64,000 nucleotides of DNA from Gambelia wislizenii. Lineage: Eukaryota; Chordata; Lepidosauria; Squamata; Crotaphytidae. The stretch lies in contig JAUMIR010000001.1 in assembly GCA_030847615.1 (NCBI GenBank), positions 84,679,501 to 84,743,500 on the forward strand, read 5' to 3'. Shown piece after piece: positions 20,865 through 31,664 of this stretch. A program made the translations under genes and the position numbers. The first letter of the stretch is position 1, and each line of letters begins with the position of its first letter. The notes under the pieces were generated by a model. The model saw only the letters and a program-made list of their open reading frames with translations, did not search any database and was not told the origin of the DNA.

Positions 20865-20980
20865 TTTATTGCATTTTATCCCTCCTTTCCTCCAAGGAGG
20901 GCAAGATGCCATACAAAGTCCTCCCCAAAATTATTGTCATCGTAACAGCGCTGTGAGCTAGATTAGACTGAGTTGTTTAC
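20865..20980. repeat. L2-tail-like SINE/LINE fragment
   Basis: 'ttttatccctcctttcctcc' followed by 'aaggagggcaagatg' and later 'cgctgtgagctagattagac' resembles the L2/MIR-type 3' tail common in amniotes. The assignment is by phrase recognition only. Confidence 0.45.
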
Positions 20981-21975
20981 TGAGTAAAAAGCATCCAGTG
21001 AACTTAATGAACCAATGGGGATTTGTATAAGGGTCTGTCCAGTCTTAGTTCAGTATTGTATGAGTTTTGGACCTATAAATATGAGTTCATAAAAAATAAT
21101 GTATTGTGGAAATTTTAGGAGAGAGTTGCATGGGTTCATACTCCTTTTAGCAAGGATTTGAGAACTCTGACCTCCAGTTCAAATGTGACCGACCCCCTGT
21201 AGTTCCCTAGATGCCCTGCTTGTTTCTTTTGCCATTGTTCACGGTCAGTTATCAAGATAAGAGGGTAACAGCTACATTTAGCCTCACCTGTTTTACTTTA
21301 CCTGTTTTACTCTGCCCTCCTCTGCCCATAGCTCCTTCCACTGCTGGAATACATTCCATCAGACCCTTCCTAAATTGTAATTCAGACCCCTTGCTGAAAA
21401 GTTACTTTATTCACTCCTGCTGTATTGTCTGTTAAGGTGAGATAATGCTTCTAATTCATGTTGGAATGGAGAGTTCCTGGAATTTGTTCAGGAGATGCAC
21501 TTGTTGCCTTCTAGGCTTTCCTCTTATCCTTTACCTTTGCTCATTAAATAAGCCCTGCTTGTTCAAATCTGTCCAAGGTTGAGCACTTCTCAGTGTTTGA
21601 GGAAGTTTCCTGTCATAAAACCAGGATCACTGTCCTGTAGTCATGATTTGGCTCTCATTTTCTGTTTTGCTTAAGTAAAACATAAGGAACTTCTCTATAA
21701 GCATGATCAAACATCCTAATATTCTAGCTCTGCAAATGCCCAGTAGCAGATGGAGCTGTTAGAGAGTTATCCATTCATATCCCACTTCTGGTAGTAAGTG
21801 TCTTCAATTAATGAAAAGACAAAGGGATGCCCAAGGGTCTAGTTGGAAGTTGGTTCCTAACATGTTCAGTATTAATTAATGGTAGAGAAAAACAGCTAGG
21901 GTAGTGTTATTAGTGCTAAGTTTAGCAGTATATTTTACCACTATGAGGATATGAGAAGTGTTACCTAACAGTTTA

Positions 21976-22282
21976 CAGGTTGAGAATCCCTTATCTGAAA
22001 TGTTTGGAATGTTAGAATACTTGCATATACTGTACATAATGAGATCTTGGAGATGGGACCCAAGTCTAAATATGAAATTCATCTATTTTTCATGTACTGT
22101 ACACCTTATACACATAGTCTGAATGTAATTTTATATAAAATATTTTTAAATACTTTTGTGCGTGAAACAAAGTTTGTGCATTAAATCATCAAAAGGCAAA
22201 GGCGTCACTATCTCAGCCACCCATGTGGACAATTTTGGATTTTGGAGTGTTCTGGAATTCTGGATAAGGGACACTCAACCTG
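21976..22282 (+). mobile_element. Tigger-family MITE of the 'CAGGTTGAG' type
   Basis: It starts CAGGTTGAGAATCCCTTATC and ends GATAAGGGACACTCAACCTG, with TA on both sides (21974-21975, 22283-22284). The inner text, including 'gagatgggacccaagtctaa' near 22052 and 'cactatctcagccacccatg' near 22207, closely resembles a Tigger-derived non-autonomous element that I know from mammalian genomes. No transposase is present. Confidence 0.85.
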
Positions 22283-22396
22283 TATTTGTTTGTAACACAC
22301 TGCAAATGCTGGGGGGGAAAAAATAAAGCTACAAGTCCATGAGTGCTACACACTGAGCTATATCTTGGAAGAGGATAGCATTGATGCATAGGAATA

Positions 22397-22635
22397 CAGT
22401 AGGACCCCTGTATCCACTGATTCAGTTATCCACTGTTTCAGTTTCAGCACAACTACCATAGAGTCTTCCTAGAAAATGCATCATCTCTAGCCATTTTCTA
22501 GGTCCTCCAAGGCAACTCTATGGTATTTTAAACTGGAAGTCCAATTATTTTCAATTGAATTTGTTATTATCCACAGATTTCGTTATCCACGGTGTGGCCT
22601 GGAACCAATCCCCCATGGATATGGGGGTCCTACTG
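22397..22635. mobile_element. Tigger-like MITE, second subfamily (239 bp)
   Basis: Starts CAGTAGGACCCCTGTATCCA and ends TGGATATGGGGGTCCTACTG, with TA flanks at 22395-22396 and 22636-22637. The TIR is about 20 bp with one mismatch. Inner blocks 'ccatagagt' and 'actctatgg' are also complementary. Confidence 0.9.
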
Positions 22636-22895
22636 TAACCAGAGTGTGTGTGGGAGGAGTTGGAGAAAACTGCACAAATTCAGTGAGGTTCTTATGTTGG
22701 GAGAGTGAAAGCACTAGTAATTTTGTAAGAGGAGGGTACAGTTATATGAATTGATGAATCAGTGTGCATGTAATGGTAAATTAAAATTTAGAATTACATT
22801 TATGAGCAAGAATATATCCTCATGAGGTTCTAGACTCACTCCCAGAGGTGAAATAGGCCAGAATTTAGGTTTGGTTTAGTAGATTCCTAGCTTAT

Positions 22896-23027
22896 CATTA
22901 CATGCAAACCAGGAGTTATGAATTAAAATAACATTAGTTGCTAAAACAAGCCAACATTCAGTCTGGATTAGTTTTGTGGCTTGATTAGAGGTTATTTTAA
23001 AGCACAATTCCTGGTTTGCACATAATG
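22896..23027. mobile_element. Hairpin MITE (132 bp)
   Basis: The ends CATTACATGCAAACCAGG and CCTGGTTTGCACATAATG are complementary with one difference, and the inner 'aattaaaataac' and 'gttattttaaa' continue the stem. There is no coding capacity and the family is not named. Confidence 0.75.
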
Positions 23028-23082
23028 GTCTGCTAAAGTGATTCTGAAGCCTGGTTTATTCCTCCTGCCAGTTGGCATGGGT

Positions 23083-23159
23083 AGAAGTAAGGTAATATGT
23101 GAGGTGAACCTGGAACTTTGTGTGGGTTCCAGGTTCACCTCACATATTACCTTACTTCT
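23083..23159. repeat. Perfect 34-bp inverted repeat with a 9-nt loop
   Basis: Bases 23083-23116 and 23126-23159 are exact reverse complements, 34 of 34, around the loop TTTGTGTGG. The arms begin AGAAGTAAGGTAATATGTG. It lies 55 bp right of a separate hairpin MITE. The absence of mismatches indicates recent origin or selection. Confidence 0.95.
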
Positions 23160-23261
23160 TGCTTATGCACATTATAGATTGGAAACTTTAATGTTAGCAT
23201 GCACATGTTAATGCTAAATTTTTAAAGAAAATTAATATTAAACTATTAAGAAAAAGTATTT

Positions 23262-23381
23262 CAGAGGAAGGAACTGACAAAAACCAACCCTGTGAGTATT
23301 CCTTGCCTAAGAAAATCCTATGAAATTCATGGGTCAGCATAAGATGGTTGGCTACTTGAAAGCATGAGACACATACACCCA
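23262..23381 (+). mobile_element. SINE tail fragment related to the 5S SINE
   Basis: 'gaggaaggaactgacaaaaa', then 'tattccttgcctaagaaaat' and 'aaattcatgggtcagcataag', matches the 3' part of the SINE at 12718-12943. The 5S-derived head is absent. Confidence 0.7.
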
Positions 23382-23689
23382 AAAAACTCAAGACCCATGA
23401 AATCTGGACATCTGGAACTTGGTGTGCATATTAAGGAGACTGTGGGAAGTGTGCATTTTGGAGTTATTTTGCTCTTAAAATGAATTCATTGATGTTAATA
23501 AATGTCTGTTTGTAGCTTGTACATATTGAGTCACAGCATGACACCACTGGGTAGCAGGTATCAGCTCATTCAGAGTAAGAGCTCTGAGGTTTGATCCAAA
23601 TGCTTATAGTTGGTTTTGGGTGGGGTACCAGAGGACCAGGCTATATAAACTCTTGGCCTGTCTGATTACTGGAGAGGAATAAGTTATTG

Positions 23690-23850
23690 TATTTTATTGT
23701 ATTTATACCCTGCTCTTCAGCCACAAAGGCTATCAGAGCGGCTTACAAATGGTTAATTGAACAGTTCCCTGCCCTCAGGCTTACAGTCTAAATAAGACAT
23801 GGCACATAAGGAAAAGGGAATGGCAGAGGCACTTAAGCTCCACAACCTTT
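23690..23850. repeat. Dispersed repeat of L2/CR1-tail type
   Basis: 'ttattgtatttataccctgc' followed by 'tatcagagcggcttacaaat' and 'ttccctgccctcaggcttac' is a common squamate repeat phrase. The family name is uncertain. Confidence 0.5.
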
Positions 23851-23989
23851 GTGAATCTTTCTCAACCTTTGTGAACCTTAGGCTTCTAGTGAAAAACAAA
23901 GCAGATACTATAAGCCTGTGGTATACCCACCATTGTATCAAGAGCATCAGACTAAGATCAGGAAAGCTGTGCAACTAATTTCTCTGCTG

Positions 23990-25858
23990 AGCATTACCTG
24001 TTTGTGATGTAAAATGTGTATGGAGTACACATGCACATGTAGTATGCATATAAGGAGAGAATGAGAATTGGGAAGTGGCACAAATAGAGCAACTCGCATG
24101 TTTGGTTAAACATTGCTCGGTTGAGAACTTTAGAGAGGATTGGAAATCTATAATTGAATATTGGAGTGGGAAATGGAATGGATATATGGCCATACGGCTT
24201 AAGGAGTAAATCTTCTTCTGTATTAACGAAGTGAGCAAGGAGTACAAGAGAATTAGGTTAAAAATCAAGTCCTTCTGCCTGAGTTGTAGGCCGATAAGGA
24301 GTTATGTTATAAACTAATATATTGAGTTATATTTGGAATTATAGCAAGCTATAAGATTTTGGTTGTTAACTTGATCCTGTACTATCAATATAAACAATAT
24401 AGAAACTTTATATTGTGTTTAAGAAAGTCAATTTTGCTTTGTTAAACCGACTCAGAGCTGATGAGTAGGATGTTGCTGTTAAATTTGGTGGAAAATGATG
24501 ATGTAAGTGTAAATGGAGTGGTAAAAATAATAATAATAAAAAAGAGAATTTTTGCTGCCTGAAAGGTTGAATGAGGAATAGACTGTAGAAGAGGAAGGAG
24601 AGGAAAAAAATTGAGATGAAGAGTGGAAGAAGCAGTTGCTATATTGACTAGTTAGGTGCAGTTCTGCCTACTTATTTTACAAGAAATGAACCTAGAAACT
24701 TTCAATGTGTTAAACCAGTGAATGAAGCAATACCCGTGACTGACATCACATTAGATATTTAAAATTGTAGCGTAGCCCTTTTGATCTCTGTATTACAGTG
24801 GCTGTGTTGGCTGGGGAGATTCTGGAAGTGGTAGCCCTAAACAGTAGTGTTTCCCAGTTGGTGTTTTTAAGCATAAAGAGTATTTTCCCATGTTAGTTTG
24901 GTAATCCTTAAGTCAAATCAGTGATGATTCTCATTTTGCAGGGATGTGGGCATGAGCCCAAGGATAGGTGCCATGAGGTAAGTTTAAATGCCTCAAGCAG
25001 GTCACATAGTTTGTGGAGTCCACATTTGTAGAAATGCTGTGCCTTTTGAATATTGGCATCTCTGTAACCGAGAAAGAAACTGGTAAAGAAACAAGGTCAT
25101 GGAGGTTGCACAAACACCTTTGTGGCAAATCATGCACATGTGCATTACATGAAAAGAAGTGAAGAAATGCCAAAGTTTGTTCCTATCTGTAAAGCTTTAG
25201 ATCAGGAACTAATGTATATTGATCAACCCTTTTATGACATACCAAATGATATGTGTATTGGGTAAGTAATCTGCAAATATGACTTCCTGGATTTAGGGAA
25301 CTTATAATATGGTGATTCTAAGGGGCAGAGGGAGGAAAATATTCATAGTGCCTGTTAAAGGGAGGAGAGTTAATGGAGGGAGAGTTTGAATTGAGTATAT
25401 GGAGAAGGGAGAGGATGATCAGCAAAAGGTGCATTAGGCGGGTATTTTTGATCTAGACAAAGCTAGTAGTAGCTGGGTACTAGTACTGGGAGGGAGAAAT
25501 ATTAATGAGCTGGACTGCCAGGTTTGAACCCAGGTGAAGTTGGACACTTTCTTTGGTTTTTAACTAAATATTTCCATGCTCTGATGGATGTTACTTAAAT
25601 AAATTACCAGAGAGATTGATGCAGAGGGAGATTTGGTAGCAATTTAAGTTATTTCTTCCCTCCCCCACATTTCACATCTGTAGATGCAGTTAGTTCCTTC
25701 CTTTCACTACTTCTATATGCTGTATTTATTTTTAACATGTTCTTACAAGTGTTTTTTACAAGTATTTTTAACATGTTCTTAGAAGTTATATGTTACTGTA
25801 CTGATGGTAGCTTGTTTAACTTAAGCCGTCTGAGGGCTCGCACTAAGACTCTATCTAG
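23990..25858. other. Intronic DNA, possible decayed LINE 3' end, otherwise nothing seen
   Basis: Between about 24060 and 24545 the text is AT-rich, includes 'gagaggattggaaatctata', and ends in (AATA)n followed by an A-rich run. This could be a decayed L1-type 3' end, but the case is weak. From 24.6 to 25.86 kb nothing is recognised. Confidence 0.3.
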
Positions 25859-26736
25859 TCCGTAGCAGAGAAAAGCGGTGGCGACAAGAAGAGGCTGGCT
25901 AAGGAGGGGAAGACCTCCGCCCTGGCTGCCGCATGCTGCACCCCGTTCCTTCCCTGCCCAGACGGGCACAGGGACGAGCGGGAGGAGGTCACCCCTGCAC
26001 GGCCCCTCCAGGAGGAGGAGGTGTGCACTAAGCCCCAGAGTGGGGAGAATGACGTGGCGCAGGGGGACCTGGGACAACCGGACGCAGTGGCAGCGGAGTC
26101 TAGTCTCCAGCCTCAGCTGGTGGACTCCGTGAGTTCCTCCGGGGCCCCGGGAGCCGGGACAACGGGGAGGGGAGCGCCCCTAGTGATCCCCGACTGGATT
26201 AGGGCCTCCTTAGCCAGGGAGACGGTGAACTGGTTAGCGGCCAGCCTGCTCCAGCCCTGCCTTATGGGGACCACTTTTCCGTGCTGGGGGGGAGAGAATC
26301 AGGGGGCGGGGAACCCATCAGCACCCCCACCCCAGATCCCCAAGCCCCGGTGGGCGGAACCTCAGACCCAGGCACCCCAGCGGGGAGGCAAGGGAAGCAG
26401 GACAAGCAGGGAAAGGTGAAGCGCCCCCCGACCCGTGCGGCGCTAAAAGCAACAGCTACTATGGCGGCAAACTCATGGGAAGGGGAGGCAATCCCAGGCC
26501 CTAGTAACCGGGCCCCAGGGCAGCTGGCCGCAGACCTGCGAAGGAACTCAGATCTCTCTGAGGAGGAAGACCAATGGGTCTCTGACCATGAGGGGGAGGC
26601 GTTGCCACAGCCTCCCAGCAAACGCCATAGAGAGCAACAGGAGCCACAGCTCTCTGCGGAGGAGAGGAGGTGCTCTCAATATATACTTCCGAGGAGGAGG
26701 ACGTTGACATCCTGGATGACCCTGATAGGGTAGAGG

Positions 26737-27699
26737 GTGAGCTCTCAGAAGAAGAATCTGGGAACACACTGGAGGCTCCCCCCCCGCTTCTCTGCCAAAT
26801 TGTTTGCAGCTGAGGACTTTGCTATTCTACTCAGAAAGGCGGCTAGAACTTTGGGGGTGGAACTGCCAAAGAGTCAGCAGTCCCAGACGGATCCGGATTT
26901 GCCAGAGATAGCTGGGGAATTTTTCCCGGACGCGCAGCCAGCGGCACTGGAAATGCCCGTGCCTGCTACGCTGAGGCGTGTAATACGCGAGGAGTGGGCT
27001 TCCCCAGCAATGACCAAGGGACAGCCAAGCCATGCCAAGAAGCTGTACGCCCTACCCAAGGAAGTGATGAGCAAGCTGCAGGTGCCACTCACTGATGCCC
27101 CCGTTTCGGCACTGGTGTCATCCGCAGTTTTTTGTCGTGATGGGGAAGACACCTTGAAAATCCCAGAGGACAGGTGGATAGATACTGCATTAAAAAGGGC
27201 CCATGAGGCACTGTTGCTGGCCATCAGGGCCTCTTCTGCCGCTACCATGATGGCTAGAGCGGCCATCCAATGGTCCAAGGATGCACTGGCGGACGTCCCC
27301 AAGTCACAAACCAGAATACGACAGGACCTCAACAAGCTGACTAAGGTTTCCGCCTTTTTGGCAGATAGTACACTGGACTCAGTCCAGTTTTGTGCAATGG
27401 CTCAGGCCACGGCGGTGGCCGCCAGGAGATGGGTGTGGCCGAAATCCTGGAACGCTGACTTCAGATCCAAGCAAAATCTGGTCCTTTCCCCCTTTTTAGG
27501 CGAGAGGCTGTTTGGGGACTCCTTGGAACCAGTATTGGTGGAAGATAAGGACAAGAAGAAGACCCTAGCATCGGCCAGGAGGCGGGAGAACAGGAGGTCT
27601 TCCAGACGCTACAGGCCTTTTCGTCCCTCAGGGGGGCAGCAGACGTCTTCGGCGGGCTCATCCAACAGATCCAGGGACTTTAATCCGTCAATGTCTTGA
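26737..27699 (+). pseudogene. DIRS copy A gag-like core
   Basis: This 320-codon open frame matches the gag core of copies B and C through a series of shared blocks: 'AARTLGVELPKSQQSQ', 'DPDLPEIAGEFFPDAQP', 'LPKEVMSKLQVPLTD', 'IRQDLNKLTKVSAFLADST' and 'PFLGERLFGDSLEPVLVE'. The C-terminus is basic (RRRENRRSSRRYRPFRP), which fits a nucleic-acid-binding gag tail. The natural N-terminal part, with a serine/acidic segment, is in other frames at about 26500-26760, so the ATG at 26737 is not the original start. An upstream stop at 26731-26733 and a frameshift show decay. The function, assembly of the retroelement particle, is inferred from position in the element. Confidence 0.75.
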
Positions 27700-27959
27700 T
27701 GGGGAGAAGGTCGTTATCAGTGACACACCCAGCCAAGCCGGGCCAGAACCAGCCCGCTAAGAGTAACAACAGAGGTCAACAATGACGCCAGCACCCCGGT
27801 GGGGGGGAGGCTGCAGGCCTTTGTGGAGGTATGTGAAAACTCTACCTCGGACAGGTGGGTCCTCCAATCACATTGGTTCATCCCTACGCCACTGCAGTGA
27901 GACGCCACCAAGCAACGACTGATGGTGGAGGCCATCCAGCATTTGCTCCAAGTGTGCGC

Positions 27960-28900
27960 AATAGAAGAAGTATTTGGCGCAGAACGCAACATGGGCTGCT
28001 GTTCCATCCTATTCTTGGTTCCAAAATAGAACGGGAGCTGGCGGGCCGTCTTGAACCTCAAGGGGATCAACAAATTCATCCACCAGTGCAAGTTCAGGAT
28101 GGAAACACTGAAGCACATCCTGGAAGCGTTGAGACCGGGGGACGTCCTATCATCTCTGGATTTACAGGATGCGTACCTGCTTATCCCCATCCATCCAGAC
28201 TATCGTTGCTTCCAGCGTTTCTGTTACAACAGGCACTTCCAGTACAAGGCGCTCCCTTTTGGTCTCTCTTCGGTGCCCAGAGTATTTACCAAGATCATGG
28301 TAGCTTTGGTGGCGTGCTGGAGGCGCTTAGGTTTGCATGTATATCCATATCTGGACTACTTGTTGATACGATCCTCCTCTCATCAGAAAGCAGGGGATGA
28401 AGTGCAATTGATACTCTCTGCAGGCACATGGTTTCCAGGTCAATTTCGAAAAAAGCCAGCTAGTTCCTCCCCAGCGGATACAACACCTGGGAGCTCTGAT
28501 AGATATCACAGCGGGACAGGTATCCCTATCCCTGGAGAGAATACAGGCCATCCAACGGGCAATTCAGTCAGCGAAGACCCAGACGAGAGTGGACATCATG
28601 CACCTCGCCCGGCTCCAGGGCCTGATGATCACGGCGATCGATTGCCTGCCTTGGGCGAGATTTCACGCAAGACCCCTACAGTACTTCCTACTACCATTCC
28701 AGAACGTGATTGCACTCAAGAGACACCAATTGGTACGTGTGCCACAGGAGGTCTTAACGTCACTGGAATGGTGGGGCTCACCTACAATACAAACAGGACG
28801 TCCGTTGTGGAAGCCAGACACAGTCCAGATCACGACAGATGCCAGCCTGAGGGGCTGGGGAGCCCAATGCGGACCTTTCTGTTTATATTGGTGGAAGATA
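27960..28900 (+). pseudogene. DIRS copy A reverse transcriptase / RNase H fragment
   Basis: RT blocks are seen in order: 'KFRMETLKHILEALRPGD', 'SSLDLQDAYLLIPIHPDY', 'FQYKALPFGLSSVPRVFTK' (frame 28051-28437), then after a frameshift 'DIMHLARLQGLMITAIDCLPWARFHAR' type sequence (frame from 28589) and the RNase H block 'TTDASLRGWGAQCG'. The catalytic YxDD box reads Tyr-Leu-Asp-Tyr near 28349-28360, so the second active-site aspartate is lost. An in-frame stop precedes the RT core ('ccaaaatag' near 28027). The copy is inactive. Confidence 0.8.
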
Positions 28901-28958
28901 TCCTTTGCTTAGAGCTAAGAATTGTGAATGCAAAATTGCCCCTGTTTGTTTTTAAATT

Positions 28959-29283
28959 TCATAGAATCATAGAGTTGGAAGGGAGTGCAAGGGCTGTCTA
29001 TTTCAAAGCCCTGCACTATATGAAAACAGAAATGAAGCAACCCTGAAAGATGGCCTTCCAACCTCTGTGTGAAGACCTCCAAAGAAGTAGAGTCCACCAC
29101 CCTCCAAGGCACTCTGTTCCACTCTTGAATGGTTTTACAGTCAAGATATTCTTCCTAATGTTCATATGCAATCCTTTTTCTTGCAATTTGAACCCTTTGG
29201 TTATCAAGCCAAGTGTCTTCTGTTGTTTGTTTCATTTTTCCTACCTAAATGTAATACCTTACATTTATCCCTGTTGAAATTCA
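28959..29283 (-). mobile_element. CR1 LINE 3'-end fragment between DIRS copies A and B
   Basis: 'catagaatcatagagttgga' begins the segment. It continues with 'ccaacctctgtgtgaagacc', 'tagagtccaccaccctccaa' and 'attcttcctaatgttcatat', the reverse complement of the CR1 3' region. Its right edge coincides with the first base of copy B's inverted terminal repeat. Confidence 0.8.
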
Positions 29284-29418
29284 GAGGCGAAGAGCATCCG
29301 TATGCTTGGGTTGTCCCTCCCACTTGCTCCCGATAGGCAGGATACAGAGACTCTTATTTTGAAGAGCCTGACAACCAGTGGTGTCATCCAGGAGGGATGA
29401 CCCCTCTGCTGGCCAGTC
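29284..29418 (+). repeat. DIRS copy B left inverted terminal repeat
   Basis: About 135 bp starting 'gaggcgaagagcatccgtat' and ending 'ctctgctggccagt' is the near-exact reverse complement of 34857-34990. Inverted ends without a target duplication are characteristic of DIRS elements. Confidence 0.9.
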
Positions 29419-29593
29419 TGTTTCCTGCCTACGCTCCTGGTAGGACATCCTCTCTCCTTTGTCCTCTCTTTGTCTCCTTACACGTGGCTGGCGCCATTTT
29501 CAAAACTTTTAAAAACTTCTAAAAACTTCAAAAAAGAAAGAAAGATAACCTTTTTTCTCTACCTCTTGCCAGCCCACGAGGGGGGATTAGGAG

Positions 29594-29908
29594 ATGGGAA
29601 CAACGGAGGATATAGAAGTGGTGATCGATGCTGTGATTAACAGCGATCACCTAGGAACATTGGGGGCTGGCTCATCGGAGCCCCCAGAAGCACAGAGCGG
29701 GACAGGCGGATGTGGCTCCGGAGAGCCCGCAGGAGGCAGCGGCGGCAAGAAGAAGCCGGGCAAGGGGGGGAAGACCCCCACTCCGGCCGCCGCTGGCTGC
29801 ACCCGGCCCCTCTCCGCCGGAACGGGCGCGACTGCGGGTCGGGGAAGGGCACTGCCGCTCAGCTGCAGAAGGCTCCGGAGGCGAGGAATGTCCCAGCACT
29901 GGGGATGA
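29594..29908 (+). pseudogene. DIRS copy B gag N-terminal fragment
   Basis: The frame starts Met-Gly-Thr-Thr-Glu-Asp-Ile-Glu-Val-Val-Ile-Asp-Ala and parallels the start of copy C gag at 55485 ('MSTMEEIDAVIAAVIASN'), so this ATG is probably the native gag start. The Lys/Gly-rich 'GGSGGKKKPGKGGKTP' stretch follows. The frame is lost before the acidic region that leads into the gag core at 30183-31664. Confidence 0.6.
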
Positions 29909-30182
29909 ACTCTGCTGCGGCGGTGCCCCTGGCAAACTCCCCCAGCGACATGGGACAGGATCCAGGTGCCGTGAGTGGGGCGCACGCCCCGAGGACGGGA
30001 CCCCTGGGAGGGTACAGCCAGTGGCCTTACCTGCATGGCTAGAAGAAGCACTGGGCAGGGAGGTGGCTGACCAACTCCTTTAGCCAGCCTAACCTCGGGG
30101 GGCCCAGTGCCCAGACCATGGGGGGGATCGGGGCCCTTCAGTCTGCCCCAGGACACAGCTGCCACACAGCCCCTCCCCCCAC

Positions 30183-31664
30183 GTGCCCCCTCATCGCAGT
30201 GCAGCCCCCCATCTTGAATCCCCCCCGCACAGCCATTCAATGTGGGTACCACTCTCCCCGTACTTTACCCACCCAGGCCCCACAGCCCAGCTCCAGCAAA
30301 TAATAACCAGGCTGCTGATGCCACGAAGAAGAGGCAGAGGGGTGGAAAAGGGGGTGGAGCCAGCAAAGGAAAGACCAAGCGCCCTTGCCTCCAGACGCAG
30401 GTGGCGGGGTGGGGGGACCAGCGCCGAGCCTATACCTGGCATCAGTAAGGGGGTCACCAGTCACATCAGACCACTCAGTGAGAAAGAGGAAGGTGACTGG
30501 GAGCAAGAAGGGGATATGTGCCATCCTCAAGACAAGCAGGCTAGAGAGGAGGAGGAGGATGACGAAGACATCATATCCCTTTATTCCTCAGAGGAGGACT
30601 CTGACAGCGACCAATCAGATCGCAAGGAGGACGAGTTGTCAGAGGAGGAGACGGAGGGGACGAACACGTGCCCCTTGACACACCATTTTTCCTCTGAGGA
30701 CTTTTCAGTGTTATTCAAGAAGACAGTCAGAACCCTGGGTCTGAGTCTTTCTACCACCCCACAAACACCGATGGACCCAGATCTTCCGGAGGTGTCGGGG
30801 GAATTTTTTCCAGAAGCCCAGCCAGTGGCATTGGAGATACAGGTCCCGGTGGCAGTAATGAGGCTAATCTATGACGAATGGAAGGCACTGGCGGTAGCCA
30901 AACCACAGCCTTCTATCGCCAAGAGACTGTATTTCCTACCCAAGAAGGTCATGGGGAAACTACAAGTCCCACTCATTGACGCTCTGGTCTCGGAGCTGGT
31001 CTCTTTAGCAATTTTTTGTAAAGATGGGGAAGAGGCCTTGAAAGTTCCAGAGGATAGGCAAATGGATTTGGCTCTGAGACGGGCACATGAAGCTATATCA
31101 TTAGCGACTATTATGGCTAGGGCAGCCATGCAGTGGTCAAAGGACGCCCTAAAGGATGTTCCTAGGGCGCAGACAAGAATTCGCCAGGATCTCAACAAGC
31201 TGTCTAAGGTCTCGGCCTTCCTAGTAGACAGCACCCTAGACTCAGTGCAGTTCTGCTCAAGAGCCCAAGCAGCAACGGTGGCGGCCAGGCGACAGGTATG
31301 GCTGAAGTCATGGAACGTGGACTTCAAGTCAAAACAGAACTTGGTGCCATCGCCATTCCTTGGGGAGAAGTTGTTTGGGGAGTCACTGGAACTGGTGCTG
31401 GTGGAGGACAAGGACAACAAGAAGACGACACTCGCTTCCTGCAGGAGAGAGGAGAAAAGATATACCAAGAAATATCGCTCCTTTCGTCCATCAAGCAGTC
31501 ACCACTCGAGTGGGAACTCATCCAACCAACTTAGCTCCAGGGATGGAAGATCCCAACGAAAATGCTGGGGAGAGAACAGGTACCAGTGTAAAAACCAACA
31601 GGGAGGAGCGAGCAAGGCCTCTCACTCCCAGTCCTCCAAACAAAGCTCCAAATCCCACCTATGA
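30183..31664 (+). CDS. DIRS copy B gag-like protein (493 codons)
   Basis: This is the longest intact frame in the element. It contains an acidic serine-rich stretch (about residues 105-160, 'DEDIISLYSSEEDSDSD'), then the gag core shared with copies A and C ('SEDFSVLFKKTVRTLGL', 'MDPDLPEVSGEFFPEAQP', 'LPKKVMGKLQVPLID', 'RIRQDLNKLSKVSAFLVDST'), and a basic Ser/Gln-rich C-terminus. The first part (from 30183) is likely not the native start, since a matching N-terminus is encoded at 29594 in another frame. It overlaps the RT frame by about 300 bp. Its role as structural protein of the retroelement particle is inferred from position; I see no zinc knuckle in it. Confidence 0.75.
   Translation: MPPHRSAAPHLESPPHSHSMWVPLSPYFTHPGPTAQLQQIITRLLMPRRRGRGVEKGVEPAKERPSALASRRRWRGGGTSAEPIPGISKGVTSHIRPLSEKEEGDWEQEGDMCHPQDKQAREEEEDDEDIISLYSSEEDSDSDQSDRKEDELSEEETEGTNTCPLTHHFSSEDFSVLFKKTVRTLGLSLSTTPQTPMDPDLPEVSGEFFPEAQPVALEIQVPVAVMRLIYDEWKALAVAKPQPSIAKRLYFLPKKVMGKLQVPLIDALVSELVSLAIFCKDGEEALKVPEDRQMDLALRRAHEAISLATIMARAAMQWSKDALKDVPRAQTRIRQDLNKLSKVSAFLVDSTLDSVQFCSRAQAATVAARRQVWLKSWNVDFKSKQNLVPSPFLGEKLFGESLELVLVEDKDNKKTTLASCRREEKRYTKKYRSFRPSSSHHSSGNSSNQLSSRDGRSQRKCWGENRYQCKNQQGGASKASHSQSSKQSSKSHL

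Larger units (their letters stand above)
25860..28900 (+). mobile_element. DIRS-type retrotransposon copy A (truncated at both ends)
   Basis: The order is gag-like 5' part, gag core, RT and start of RNase H, all on the + strand. It lines up with copies B and C along its length. It lacks the left inverted terminal repeat and stops within the RNase H region (about 28890), so the Dam-like domain, tyrosine recombinase and right end are missing. Frameshifts separate the gag and RT pieces. It is followed after about 60 bp by a CR1 fragment and then by copy B. Confidence 0.85.

Noticed and set aside
23083..23159. Annotated microRNA gene
   Set aside because: The perfect 34-bp stem lacks the usual bulges, and I cannot match either arm to a known miRNA; kept only as a hairpin.
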